Position numbers and translations under genes: made by a program. This document shows, piece by piece, positions 39,551 to 53,380 of a DNA stretch of 64,000 bases; position 1 is the stretch's first letter; each line of letters starts with the position of its first letter. The notes beneath the pieces were generated by a model. It had not been told where the DNA came from. It made no database searches and saw nothing but the letters and a program-made list of their open reading frames with translations. Source of the DNA: Zhengitettix transpicula (Eukaryota > Arthropoda > Insecta > Orthoptera > Tetrigidae). The stretch is from the NCBI GenBank assembly GCA_037074705.1, contig JAYJMR010000032.1, forward strand, positions 186,001-250,000, in the 5' to 3' direction.

Positions 39551-42500
39551 CCGCACACAGTGTCCCCGCACTCCGTGTCCCTGCACACAGTGTCCCCGCA
39601 CACAGTGTCCCCGCACACAGTGTCCCCGCACTACGTGTCCCCGCACACAGTGTCCCTGCACACAGTGTCCCCGCACTCAGTGTCCCCGCTATCCGTGTCC
39701 CCGCACTCCGTGTCCCCGCACTCCGTGTCCCCGCACACAGTGTACCCGCACACAATGTCCCCGCACTCAGTGTCCCCGCACACAGTGTCCCCGCACACAG
39801 TGTCCCCACTCTCCGTGTCCCCGCACTCCGTGTCTCCGCACACAGTGTCCCCGCACACAGTGTCCCCGCACACAGTGTCCCCGCACACAGTGTCCCCGCA
39901 CTCCGTGTCCCCGCACTCCGTGTCCCCGCACTCCGTGTCCCTGCACTCCGTGTCCCTGCACACAGTGTCCCCGCACTCAGTGTCCCCGCACTCCGTGTCC
40001 CTGCACACAGTGTCCCTGCACACAGTGTCCCCGCACACAGTGTCCCCGCACACAGTGTCCCCGCACTCCGTGTCCCCGCACTCCGTTTCCCCGCACTCCG
40101 TGTCCCCGCACAAAGTGTCCCTGCACACAGTGTCCCCGCACACAGTGTCCCTGCACACAGTGTCCCCGCACACAGTGTCCCCGCACACAGTGTCCCTGCA
40201 CACAGTGTCCCTGCACACAGTGTCTCCGCACACAGTGTCCCCGCACACAGTGTCCCCGCACACAGTGTCCCCGCACACAGTGTCCCCGCATTCCGTGTCC
40301 CCGCTTTCCGTGTCCCCGCACACAGTGTGTCCGCACACAGTGTCCCTGCACACAGTGTCCCTGCACACAGTGTCCTCGCACACAGTGTCCCCGCACACAG
40401 TGTCCCCGCACACAATGTCCCCGCACTCCGTGTCCCCGCACACAGTGTCCCCGCACACAGTGTCCCCGCACTCCGTGTCTCTGCACACAGTGTCCCCGCA
40501 CACAGTGTCCCCGCACACAGTGTCCCCGCACACAGTGTCCCCGCACACAGTGTCCCCGCACACAGTGTCCCCGCACACAGTGTCCCCGAACACAGTGTCC
40601 CCGCACTCTGTGTCGCCGCACTCCGTGTCCCTGCACACAGTGTCCCCGCACACAGTGTCCCCGCACACAGTGTCCCTGCATACAGTGTCCCCGCACACAG
40701 TGTCCCCGCACAAAGTGTCCCCGCACACAGTGTCCCCGCACACAGTGTCCCCGCTCTCCGTGTCCCCGCACTCCGTGTCTCCGCACACAGTGTCCCTGCA
40801 CACAGTGTCCCTGCACACAGTGTCCACGCACACAGTGTCCCCGCACACAGTGTCCCCGCACAGTGTCCCCGCACTCCGTGTCCCCGCACTCCGTGTCCCC
40901 GCACTCAGTGTCCCTGCACACAGTGTCCCCGCACACAGTGTCCCCGCACTCCGTGTCCCTGCACACAGTGTCCCCGCACACAGTGTCCCCGCACAAAGTG
41001 TCCCCGCACACAGTGTCCCTGCACACAGTGTCCCCGCACACAGTGTCCCCGCACTCCGTGTCCCCGCACACAGTGTCCTCGCACACAGTGTCTCCGCACA
41101 CAGTGTCCCCGCACACAGTGTCCCCGCACACAGTGTCCCCGCATTCCGTGTCCCCGCACACAGTGTCCCCGCACACAGTGTCCTCGCACACAGTGTCCCT
41201 GCACACAGTGTCCCTGCACACAGTGTCCCTGCACACAGTGTCCCTGCACACAGAGTCCCCGCACACAGTATCCCCGCACACAGTATCCCCGCACTCCGTG
41301 TCCCCGCACACAGTGTCCCTGCACACAGTGTCCCCGCACACACTGTCCCCGAACACAGTGTCCCCGCATTCCGTGTCCCCGCACACAGTGTCCCCGCATT
41401 CCGTGTCCCCGCACTCCGTGTCTTCGCACACAGTGTCCCCGCACACTGTGTCCCCGCATTCCGTGTCCCTGCACACAGTGTCCCTGCACACATTGTCCCC
41501 GCACACTGTGTCCCTGCACACAGTGTCCCCGCACTCCGTGTCCCCGCACACAGTGTCCCCGCTTTCCGTGTCCCCGCACACAGTTTCCCCGCACTCCGTG
41601 TCCCCGCACTCCGTTTCCCCGCACTCCGTGTCCCCGCACAAAGTGTCCCTGCACACAGTGTCCCCGCACACAGTGTCCCTGCACACAGTGTCCCCGCACA
41701 CAGTGTCCCCGCACACAGTGTCCCTGCACACAGTGTCCCTGCACACAGTGTCTCCGCACACAGTGTCCCCGCACACAGTGTCCCCGCACACAGTGTCCCC
41801 GCACACAGTGTCCCCGCATTCCGTGTCCCCGCTTTCCGTGTCCCCGCACACAGTGTGTCCGCACACAGTGTCCCTGCACACAGTGTCCCTGCACACAGTG
41901 TCCTCGCACACAGTGTCCCCGCACACAGTGTCCCCGCACACAATGTCCCCGCACTCCGTGTCCCCGCACACAGTGTCCCCGCACACAGTGTCCCCGCACT
42001 CCGTGTCTCTGCACACAGTGTCCCCGCACACAGTGTCCCCGCACACAGTGTCCCCGCACACAGTGTCCCCGCACACAGTGTCCCCGCACACAGTGTCCCC
42101 GCACACAGTGTCCCCGAACACAGTGTCCCCGCACTCTGTGTCGCCGCACTCCGTGTCCCTGCACACAGTGTCCCCGCACACAGTGTCCCCGCACACAGTG
42201 TCCCTGCATACAGTGTCCCCGCACACAGTGTCCCCGCACAAAGTGTCCCCGCACACAGTGTCCCCGCACACAGTGTCCCCGCTCTCCGTGTCCCCGCACT
42301 CCGTGTCTCCGCACACAGTGTCCCTGCACACAGTGTCCCTGCACACAGTGTCCACGCACACAGTGTCCCCGCACACAGTGTCCCCGCACAGTGTCCCCGC
42401 ACTCCGTGTCCCCGCACTCCGTGTCCCCGCACTCAGTGTCCCTGCACACAGTGTCCCCGCACACAGTGTCCCCGCACTCCGTGTCCCTGCACACAGTGTC

Positions 42501-45500
42501 CCCGCACACAGTGTCCCCGCACACAGTGTCCCCGCACACAGTGTCCCTGCACACAGTGTCCCCGCACACAGTGTCCCCGCACTCCGTGTCCCTGCACACA
42601 GTGTCCCCGCACACAGTGTCCTCGCACACAGTGTCTCCGCACACAGTGTCCCCGCACACAGTGTCCCCGCACACAGTGTCCCCGCATTCCGTGTCCCCGC
42701 ACACAGTGTCCCCGCACACAGTGTCCTCGCACACAGTGTCCCTGCACACAGTGTCCCTGCACACAGTGTCCCTGCACACAGTGTCCCTGCACACAGAGTC
42801 CCCGCACACAGTATCCCCGCACACAGTATCCCCGCACTCCGTGTTCCGCACACAGTGTCCCTGCACACAGTGTCCCCGCACACACTGTCCCCGAACACAG
42901 TGTCCCCGCATTCCGTGTCCCCGCACACAGTGTCCCCGCATTCCGTGTCCCCGCACTCCGTGTCTTCGCACACAGTGTCCCCGCACACTGTGTCCCCGCA
43001 TTCCGTGTCCCTGCACACAGTGTCCCTGCACACATTGTCCCCGCACACAGTGTCCCTGCACACAGTGTCCCCGCACTCCGTGTCCCCGCACACAGTGTCC
43101 CCGCTTTCCGTGTCCCCGCAAAAAGTGTCCCTGCACACAGTGTCCCCGCACACAGTGTCCCCGCACTCCGTGTCCCCGCACACAGTGTCCCTGCACACAG
43201 TGTCCCCGCACACACTGTCCCCGCACACAGTGTCCCCGCATTCCGTGTCCCCGCACACAGTGTCCCCGCATTCCGTGTCCCCGCACTCCGTGTCTCCGCA
43301 CACAGTGTCCCCGCACACAGTGTCTCCGCACACAGTGTCCCCGCATTCCGTGTCCCTGCACACAGTGTCCCTGCACACATTGTCCCCGCACACAGTGTCC
43401 CCGCACACAGTGTCCTCGCACTCCGTGTCCCCGCACACAGTGTCCCCGCATTCCGTGTCCCCGCACACAGTGTCCCCGCACACAGTGTCCCCGCACACAG
43501 TGTCCCCGCACACAGTGTCCCCGCACTACGTGTCCCCGCACACAGTGTCCCTGCACACAGTGTCCCCGCACACAGTGTCCCCGCACACAGTGTCCCCGCA
43601 CTCCGTGTCCCCGCACTCCGTTTCCCCGCACTCCGTGTCCCCGCACAAAGTGTCCCTGCACACAGTGTCCCCGCACACAGTGTCCCTGCACACAGTGTCC
43701 CCGCACACAGTGTCCCCGCACACAGTGTCCCTTCACACAGTGTCCCTGCACACAGTGTCTCCGCACACAGTGTCCCCGCACACAGTGTCCCCGCACACAG
43801 TGTCCCCGCACACAGTGTCCCCGCATTCCGTGTCCCCGCTTTCCGTGTCCCCGCACACAGTGTGTCCGCACACAGTGTCCCTGCACACAGTGTCCCTGCA
43901 CACAGTGTCCTCGCACACAGTGTCCCCGCACACAGTGTCCCCGCACACAATGTCCCCGCACTCCGTGTCCCCGCACACAGTGTCCCCGCACACAGTGTCC
44001 CCGCACTCCGTGTCTCTGCACACAGTGTCCCCGCACACAGTGTCCCCGCACACAGTGTCCCCGCACACAGTGTCCCCGCACACAGTGTCCCCGCACACAG
44101 TGTCCCCGCACACAGTGTCCCCGAACACAGTGTCCCCGCACTCTGTGTCGCCGCACTCCGTGTCCCTGCACACAGTGTCCCCGCACACAGTGTCCCCGCA
44201 CACAGTGTCCCTGCATACAGTGTCCCCGCACACAGTGTCCCCGCACAAAGTGTCCCCGCACACAGTGTCCCCGCACACAGTGTCCCCGCTCTCCGTGTCC
44301 CCGCACTCCGTGTCTCCGCACACAGTGTCCCTGCACACAGTGTCCCTGCACACAGTGTCCACGCACACAGTGTCCCCGCACACAGTGTCCCCGCACAGTG
44401 TCCCCGCACAGTGTCCCCGCACTCCGTGTCCTCGCACTCCGTGTCCCCGCACTCAGTGTCCCTGCACACAGTGTCCCCGCACACAGTGTCCCCGCACTCC
44501 GTGTCCCTGCACACAGTGTCCCCGCACACAGTGTCCCCGCACACAGTGTCCCCGCACACAGTGTCCCTGCACACAGTGTCCCCGCACACAGTGTCCCCGC
44601 ACTCCGTGTCCCTGCACACAGTGTCCCCGCACACAGTGTCCTCGCACTCAGTGTCTCCGCACACAGTGTCCCCGCACACAGTGTCCCCGCACACAGTGTC
44701 CCCGCATTCCGTGTACCCGCACACAGTGTCCCCGCACACAGTGTCCTCGCACACAGTGTCCCTGCACACAGTGTCCCTGCACACAGTGTCCCTGCACACA
44801 GTGTCCCTGCACACAGAGTCCCCGCACACAGTATCCCCGCACACAGTATCCCCGCACTCCGTGTCCCCGCACACAGTGTCCCTGCACACAGTGTCCCCGC
44901 ACACACTGTCCCCGAACACAGTGTCCCCGCATTCCGTGTCCCCGCACACAGTGTCCCCGCATTCCGTGTCCCCGCACTCCGTGTTCTTCGCACACAGTGT
45001 CCCCGCACACTGTGTCCCCGCATTCCGTGTCCCTGCACACAGTGTCCCTGCACACATTGTCCCCGCACACAGTGTCCCTGCACACAGTGTCCCCGCACTC
45101 CGTGTCCCCGCACACAGTGTCCCCGCTTTCCGTGTCCCCGCAAAAAGTGTCCCTGCACACAGTGTCCCCGCACACAGTGTCCCCGCACTCCGTGTCCCCG
45201 CACACAGTGTCCCTGCACACAGTGTCCCCGCACACACTGTTTTCGCACACAGTGTCCCCGCATTCCGTGTCCCCGCACACAGTGTCCCCGCATTCCGTGT
45301 CCCCGCACTCAGTGTCTCCGCACACAGTGTCCCCGCACACAGTGTCTCCGCACACAGTGTCCCCGCATTCCGTGTCCCTGCACACAGTGTCCCTGCACAC
45401 ATTGTCCCCGCACACAGTGTCCCCGCACACAGTGTCCTCGCACTCCGTGTCCCCGCACACAGTGTCCCCGCATTCCGTGTCCCCGCACACAGTGTCCCCG

Positions 45501-46200
45501 CACACAGTGTCCCCGCACACAGTGTCCCCGCACACAGTGTCCCCGCACACAGTGTCCCCGCACACAGTGTCCCCGCACTCCGTGTCCCCGCACACAGTGT
45601 CCCCGCACTCCGTGTCCCCGCACTCCGTGTCTCCGCACACAGTGTCCCTGCACACAGTGTCCCTGCACACAGTGTCCCTGCAAACAGTGTCCTCGCACAC
45701 AGTGTCCCCGCACACAGTGTCCGCGCACATAGTGTCCCCGCACACAGTGTCCCCGCACACAGTGTCCCCGCACACAGTGTCCCCGCACACAGTGTCTCCG
45801 CACACAGTGTCTCCGCACACAGTGTCCCCGCACACAGTGTCCCCGCACACAGTGTCCCCGCACACAGTGTCCCCGCTCACAGTGTCCCCGCACACAGTGT
45901 CCCCGCACACAGTGTCCGCACACAGTGTCCCCGCTCACAGTGTCCCCGCACACAGTGTCCCCGCACACAGTGTCCCCGCACACAGTGTCCCCGCACACAG
46001 TGTCCCCGCACACAGTGTCCCTGCACACAGTGTCCCTGCACACAGTGTCCCTGCACACAGTATCCCCGCACACAGTGTCCCCGCACACAGTGTCCCCGCA
46101 CACAGTGTCCCTGCACACAGTGTCCCTGCACACAGTGTCTCTGCACACAGTGTCTCCGCACACAGTGTCCCCGCACTCCGTGTCCCTGCACACAGTGTCC
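39551..46200. repeat. Minisatellite, central-right segment
   Basis: Standard 15 bp units without AAAGG landmarks. The first about 550 bp repeats the material found at 27.4-28.3 and 30.6-31.5 kb (TGTAACCG, CACTACGTG at 39632, CTCCGTTTCC at 40083). Characteristic variants here are GCTTTCC, CACACTGTGTCC, CACATTGTCC and CACAGAGTCC. A doubled short unit (CACAGTGTCCCCG twice) lies near 44,395-44,420. No gene or unrelated sequence is present. Confidence 0.85.
40050..43097. repeat. Tandem segmental duplication, period 1,528 bp
   Basis: About 40,050-41,570 corresponds to about 41,578-43,097 at offset 1,528. CCGTTT lies at 40083 and 41611, and the short unit CACAGTGTCCCCG near 40,859 and 42,387. Isolated differences occur (CACAAAG near 40,994 against CACACAG in the second copy; a length change near 42,843 in GTGTTCCGC). 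A third, displaced copy starts near 43,590 (CCGTTT at 43618) and runs to about 45,150, so the segment has been copied at least three times with an insertion of about 480 bp before the third. Confidence 0.83.
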
Positions 46201-47859
46201 CCGCACACAGTTCCCCGCATTCCGTGTCCCCGCATTCCGTGTCCCCGCACACAGTGTCCCCGCACACAGTGTCCCCGCACACAGTGTCCCCGCACACAGT
46301 GTCCCCGCACACAGTGTCCCCGCACACAGTGTCCCCGCACACAGTGTCCCTGCACACAGTGTCCCTGCACACAGTGTCCCCGCACACAGTGTCCCCGCAC
46401 ACAGTGTCCCCGCACTCCGTGTCCCCGCACACAGTGTCCCTGCACACAGTGTCCCCGCACACAGTGTCCCCGCACAAAGTGTCCCCGCACTCCGTGTCCC
46501 CGCACACAGTGTCCCCGCACACAGTGACCCCACACACAGTGTCTCCGCACACAGTGTCCCCGCACACAGTGTCCCTGCACACAGTGTCCCTGCACACAGT
46601 GTCCCTGCACACAGTGTCCCTGCACACAGTGTCCCTGCACACAGTGTCCCTGCACACAGTGTTCCCGCACACAGTGTCCCCGCATTCCGTGTCCCTGCAC
46701 ACCGATTCCCCGCACACAGTGTCCCGGCACACAGTGTCCCCGCACTCCGTGTCCCCGCACACAGTATTTCCGCATTCCGTGTCCCCGCACACAGTGTCCC
46801 GCACACAGTGTCCCTGCACACAGTGTCCCTGCACACAGTGTCCCTGCACACAGTGTCCCTGCACACAGTGTCCCCGCACACAGTGTCCCCGCACACAGTG
46901 TCCCCGCACACAGTGTCCCCGCACACAGTGTCCCTGCACACAGTGTCCCGGCACACAGTGTCCCCGCACACAGTGTCCCCGCACACAGTGTCCCCGCACA
47001 CAGTGTCCCCGCACACAGTGTCCCTGCACACAGTGTCCCTGCACACAGTGTCCCTGCACACAGTATCCCCGCACACAGTGTCCCCGCACACAGTGTCCCC
47101 GCACACAGTGTCCCTGCACACAGTGTCCCTGCACACAGTGTCTCTGCACACAGTGTCTCCGCACACAGTGTCCCCGCACTCCGTGTCCCTGCACACAGTG
47201 TCCCCGCACACAGTTCCCCGCATTCCGTGTCCCCGCATTCCGTGTCCCCGCACACAGTGTCCCCGCACACAGTGTTTTCGCACACAGTGTCCCCGCACAC
47301 AGTGTCCTTGAACACAGTGTCTCCGCACACAGTGTCCCCGCACACAGTGTCCCCGCACACAGTGTCCCCGCACACAGTGTCCCCGCACACAGTGTCCCCG
47401 CACTCCGTGAACCTGCACACAGTGTCCCTGCACACAGTGTCCCCGCACACAGTGTCCCCGCACACAGTGTCCCCGCACACAGTGTCCCCGCACACAGTGT
47501 CCCCGCACACAGTGTCCTTGAACACAGTGTCTCCGCACACAGTGTCCCCGCACACAGTGTCCCCGCACACAGTGTCCCCGCACACAGTGTCCCTGCACAC
47601 AGTGTCCCTGCACACAGTGTCTCTGCACACAGTGTCTCCGCACACAGTGTCCCCGCACTCCGTGTCCCTGCACACAGTGTCCCCGCACACAGTTCCCCGC
47701 ATTCCGTGTCCCCGCATTCCGTGTCCCCGCACACAGTGTCCCCGCACACAGTGTCCCCGCACACAGTGTCCTTGAACACAGTGTCTCCGCACACAGTGTC
47801 CCCGCACACAGTGTCCCCGCACACAGTGTCCCCGCACACAGTGTCCCCGCACACAGTGT

Positions 47860-50040
47860 CCCCGCACTCCGTGAACCTGCACACAGTGTCCCTGCACACA
47901 GTGTCCCCGCACACAGTGTCCCCGCACACAGTGTCCCCGCACACAGTGTCCCCGCACACAGTGTCCCCGCACACAGTGTCCCCGCACACAGTGTCCCCGC
48001 ATTCCGTGTCCCCGCACTCCGTGTCCCTGCACACACTGTCCCCGCACACAGTGTCCCTCGCATTCCGTGTCCTCGCATTCCGTGTCCCCGCACACAGTGT
48101 CCCCGCACGAAGTGTCCCCGCACACAGTGTCCCCGCACACAGTGTCTCCGCACACAGTGTCTCCGCACACAGTGTCCCCGCACACAGTGTCCCCGCACAC
48201 AGTGTCCCCGCACACAGTGTCCCCGCACACAGTGTCCCCGCACACAGTGTCCCCGCACTCCGTGTCCCCGCACACAGTGTCCCTGCACACAGTGTCCCCG
48301 CACACAGTGTTTCCTCACACAGTGTCCCCGCACAAAGTGTCCCCGCACTCCGTGTCCCCGCACACAGTGTCCCCGCACACAGTGTCCCCGCACACAGTGT
48401 CCCCGCACACAGTGTCCCCGCACACAGTGTCCCCGCACACAGTGTCCCCGCACACAGTGACCCCACACACAGTGTCTCCGCACACAGTGTCCCCGCACAC
48501 AGTGTCCCTGCACACAGTGTCCCTGCACACAGTGTCCCTGCACACAGTGTCCCTGCACACAGTGTCCCTGCACACAGTGTCCCTGCACACAGTGTTCCCG
48601 CACACAGTGTCCCCGCATTCCGTGTCCCTGCACACCGATTCCCCGCACACAGTGTCCCGGCACACAGTGTCCCCGCACTCCGTGTCCCCGCACACAGTAT
48701 TTCCGCATTCCGTGTCCCCGCACACAGTGTCCCCGCACACAGTGTCCCTGCACACAGTGTCCCTGCACACAGTGTCCCTGCACACAGTGTCCCCGCACAC
48801 AGTGTCCCCGCACACAGTGTCCCCGCACTCCGTGTCTCCGCACACCGAGTACCCGCACTCCGTGTCCCCGCACACAGTGTCCCCGCACACAGTGTCCCCG
48901 CACACAGTGTCCCTGCACACAGTGTCCCTGCACACAGTGTCCCCGCACACAGTGTCCCCGCACACAGTGTCCCCGAACACAGTGTCCCAGCACACAGTGT
49001 CCCCGCACACAGTGTCCCCGCACACAGTGTCCCCGCACACAGTGTCCCCGCACACAGTGTCCCTGCACACAGTGTCCCTGCACACAGTGTCCCCGCACTC
49101 CGTGAACCTGCACACAGTGTCCCTGCACACAGTGTCCCCGCACACAGTGTCCCCGCACACAGTGTCCCCGCACACAGTGTCCCCGCACACAGTGTCCCCG
49201 CACACAGTGTCCCCGCATTCCGTGTCCCCGCACTCCGTGTCCCTGCACACACTGTCCCCGCACACAGTGTCCCTCGCATTCCGTGTCCTCGCATTCCGTG
49301 TCCCCGCACACAGTGTCCCCGCACGAAGTGTCCCCGCACACAGTGTCCCCGCACACAGTGTCTCCGCACACAGTGTCTCCGCACACAGTGTCCCCGCACA
49401 CAGTGTCCCCGCACACAGTGTCCCCGCACACAGTGTCCCCGCACACAGTGTCCCCGCACACAGTGTCCCCGCACTCCGTATCCCCGCACACAGTGTCCCT
49501 GCACACAGTGTCCCCGCACACAGTGTTTCCTCACACAGTGTCCCCGCACAAAGTGTCCCCGCACTCCGTGTCCCCGCACACAGTGTCCCCGCACACAGTG
49601 TCCCCGCACACAGTGTCCCCGCACACAGTGTCCCCGCACACAGTGTCCCCGCACACAGTGACCCCACACACAGTGTCTCCGCACACAGTGTCCCCGCACA
49701 CAGTGTCCCTGCACACAGTGTCCCTGCACACAGTGTCCCTGCACACAGTGTCCCTGCACACAGTGTCCCTGCACACAGTGTCCCTGCACACAGTGTTCCC
49801 GCACACAGTGTCCCCGCATTCCGTGTCCCTGCACACCGATTCCCCGCACACAGTGTCCCGGCACACAGTGTCCCCGCACTCCGTGTCCCCGCACACAGTA
49901 TTTCCGCATTCCGTGTCCCCGCACACAGTGTCCCCGCACACAGTGTCCCTGCACACAGTGTCCCTGCACACAGTGTCCCTGCACACAGTGTCCCCGCACA
50001 CAGTGTCCCCGCACACAGTGTCCCCGCACACAGTGTCCCC
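47860..50040. repeat. Tandem duplication, period 1,216 bp (1,231 at left end)
   Basis: The odd sequence CCCTCGCATTCC, one base longer than a normal unit, lies at 48055 and 49271, exactly 1,216 apart. Downstream sequence matches to about 48,825 and 50,040 respectively. Upstream, GTGAACC at 47871 and 49102 is 1,231 apart, one extra 15 bp unit. The two copies are otherwise nearly identical, including the TTTCCTCAC unit near 48,310 and 49,526. Confidence 0.85.
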
Positions 50041-50348
50041 GCACACAGTGTCCCCGCACACAGTGTCCCTGCACACAGTGTCCCGGCACACAGTGTCCCC
50101 GCACACAGTGTCCCCGCACACAGTGTCCCCGCACACAGTGTCCCCGCACACAGTGTCCCTGCACACAGTGTCCCTGCACACAGTGTCCCTGCACACAGTA
50201 TCCCCGCACACAGTGTCCCCGCACACAGTGTCCCCGCACACAGTGTCCCTGCACACAGTGTCCCTGCACACAGTGTCTCTGCACACAGTGTCTCCGCACA
50301 CAGTGTCCCCGCACTCCGTGTCCCTGCACACAGTGTCCCCGCACACAG

Positions 50349-53300
50349 TTCCCCGCATTCCGTGTCCCCGCATTCCGTGTCCCCGCACACAGTGTCCCCG
50401 CACACAGTGTCCCCGCACACAGTGTCCCCGCACACAGTGTCCTTGAACACAGTGTCTCCGCACACAGTGTCCCCGCACACAGTGTCCCCGCACACAGTGT
50501 CCCCGCACACAGTGTCCCCGCACACAGTGTCCCCGCACTCCGTGTCCCCGCACACAGTGTCCCTGCACACAGTGTCCCCGCACACAGTGTCCCCGCACAA
50601 AGTGTCCCCGCACTCCGTGTCCCCGCACACAGTGTCCCCGCACACAGTGTCCCCGCACACAGTGTCCCCGCACACAGTGTCCCCGCACACAGTGTCCCCG
50701 CACACAGTGTCCCCGCACACAGTGTCCCCGCACACAGTGTCCCCGCACACAGTGTCCCCGCACACAGTGTCCCCTCACACAGTGTCCCCGCACACAGTGT
50801 CCCCGCACACAGTGTCCCCGCACACAGTGTCCCTGCACACAGTGTCCCCGCACACAGTGTCCCTACACACAGTGTCCCCGCACACAGTGTCCCCGCACAC
50901 AGTGTCCCTGCACACAGTGTCCCTGCACACAGTGTCCCCGCACACAGTGTCCCCGCACACTGTGTCCCCGCATTCCTAGTCCCCGCACTCCGTGTCCCCG
51001 CACACAGTGTCCCCGCACACAGTGTCCCTGCACACAGTGTCCCTGCACACAGTGTCCCCGCACACAGTGTCCCCGCACACAGTGTCCCCGCACACAGTGT
51101 CCCCGCACTCCGTGTCCCCGCACAAAGTGTCCCCGCACACAGTGTCCCCGCACTCCGTGTCTCTGCACACAGTGTCCCCGCACACAGTGTCCCCGCACAC
51201 AGTGTCCCCGCACACAGTGTCCCCGCACACAGTGTCCCCGCACTCCGTGTCGCCGCACTCCATGTCCCTGCACACAGTGTCCCCGCACACAGTGTCCCGG
51301 CACACAGTGTCCCTGCACACACTGTCCCTGCACACAGTGTCCCCGCACACAGTGTCCCCGCACACAGTGTCCCCGCACACAGTGTCCACGCACACAGTGT
51401 CCCCGCACACAGTGTCCTCGCACACAGTGTCCCCGCACACAGTGTCTCCGCACACAGTGTCCCCGCACACAGTGTCCCCGCACACAGTGTCCCCGCACAC
51501 AGTGTCCCCGCACACAGTGTCCCCGCACACAGTGTCCCCGCACACAGTGTCCCCACCCACAGTGTCTCCGCACACAGTGTCCCCGCACACAGTGTCCCTG
51601 CACACAGTGTCCCTGCACACAGTGTCCCTGCACACAGTGTCCCTGCACACAGTGTCCCTGCACACAGTGTCCCTGCACACAGTGTCCCCGCACACAGTGT
51701 CCCCGCATTCCGTGTCCCTGCACACCGATTCCCCGCACACAGTGTCCCGGCACACAGTGTCCCCGCACTCCGTGTCCCCGCACACAGTATTTCCGCATTC
51801 CGTGTCCCCGCACACAGTGTCCCCGCACACAGTGTCCCTGCACACAGTGTCCCTGCACACAGTGTCCCTGCACACAGTGTCCCTGCACACAGTGTCCCCG
51901 CACACAGTGTCCCCGCACACAGTGTCCCCGCACACAGTGTCCCCGCACACAGTGTCCCTGCACACAGTGTCCCGGCACACAGTGTCCCCGCACACAGTGT
52001 CCCCGCACACAGTGTCCCCGCACACAGTGTCCCCGCACACAGTGTCCCTGCACACAGTGTCCCTGCACACAGTGTCCCTGCACACAGTATCCCCGCACAC
52101 AGTGTCCCCGCATACAGTGTCCCCGCACACAGTGTCCCTGCACACAGTGTCCCTGCACACAGTGCCTCTGCACACAGTGTCGCCGCACACAGTGTCCCCG
52201 CACTCCGTGTCCCTGCACACAGTGTCCCCGCACACAGTTCCCCGCATTCCGTGTCACCGCATTCCGTGTCCCCGCACACAGTGTCCCCGCACACAGTGTC
52301 CCCGCACACAGTGTCCCCGCACACAGTGTCCCCGAACACAGTGTCTCCGCACACAGTGTCCCCGCACACAGTGTCCCCGCACACAGTGTCCCCGCACTCC
52401 GTGTCCCCGCACACAGTGTCCCTGCACACAGTGTCCCCGCACACAGTGTCCCCGCACAAAGTGTCCCCGCACTCCGTGTCCCCGCACACAGTGTCCCCGC
52501 ACACAGTGTCCCCGCACACAGTGTCCCCGCACACAGTGTCCCCGAGCACAGTGTCCCCGCACACTGTGTCCCCACACACAGTGTCCCCGCACACAGTGTC
52601 CCCGCACACAGTGTCCCCGCACACAGTGTCCCCTCACACAGTGTCCCCGCACACAGTGTCCCCGCACACAGTGTCCCCGCACACAGTGTCCCTGCACACA
52701 GTGTCCCCGCACACAGTGTCCCTACACACAGTGTCCCCGCACACAGTGTCCCCGCACACAGTGTCCCTGCACACAGTGTCCCTGCACACAGTGTCTCCGC
52801 ACACAGTGTCCCCGCACACAGTGTCCCCGCACACTGTGTCCCCGCATTCCTAGTCCCCGCACTCCGTGTCCCCGCACACAGTGTCCCCGCACACAGTGTC
52901 CCTGCACACAGTGTCCCTGCACACAGTGTCCCCGCACACAGTGTCCCCGCACACAGTGTCCCCGCACACAGTGTCCCCGCACTCCGTGTCCCCGCACAAA
53001 GTGTCCCCGCACACAGTGTCCCCGCACTCCGTGTCTCTGCACACAGTGTCCCCGCACACAGTGTCCCCGCACACAGTGTCCCCGCACTCCGTGTCGCCGC
53101 ACTCCATGTCCCTGCACACAGTGTCCCCGCACACAGTGTCCCGGCACACAGTGTCCCTGCACACACTGTCCCTGCACACAGTGTCCCCGCACACAGTGTC
53201 CCCGCACACAGTGTCCCCGCACACAGTGTCCACGCACACAGTGTCCCCGCACACAGTGTCCTCGCACACAGTGTCCCCGCACACAGTGTCTCCGCACACA

Positions 53301-53380
53301 GTGTCCCCGCACACAGTGTCCCCGCACACAGTGTCCCCGCACACAGTGTCCCCGCACACAGTGTCCCCGCACTCCGTGTC
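50349..53380. repeat. Tandem duplication, period about 1,874 bp
   Basis: TTCCCC at 50349 and 52238 (1,889 apart), TAG in CATTCCTAG at 50977 and 52851 (1,874) and TCCTCG at 51415 and 53259 (1,844) define two copies. Spacing differs only by whole units. The second copy lacks two units in its right part. The TTCCCC landmark appears a third time at 53497, starting a further partial copy that runs towards the array end. Confidence 0.82.

Noticed and set aside
30603..49661. A + strand open frame of 6,352 codons, and many other frames of 500 to over 4,000 codons on both strands
   Set aside because: All six frames are open because of the 15 bp stop-free unit. The peptide only repeats five-residue words and changes phase at indel units. 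There is no start context, domain, intron pattern or codon bias.
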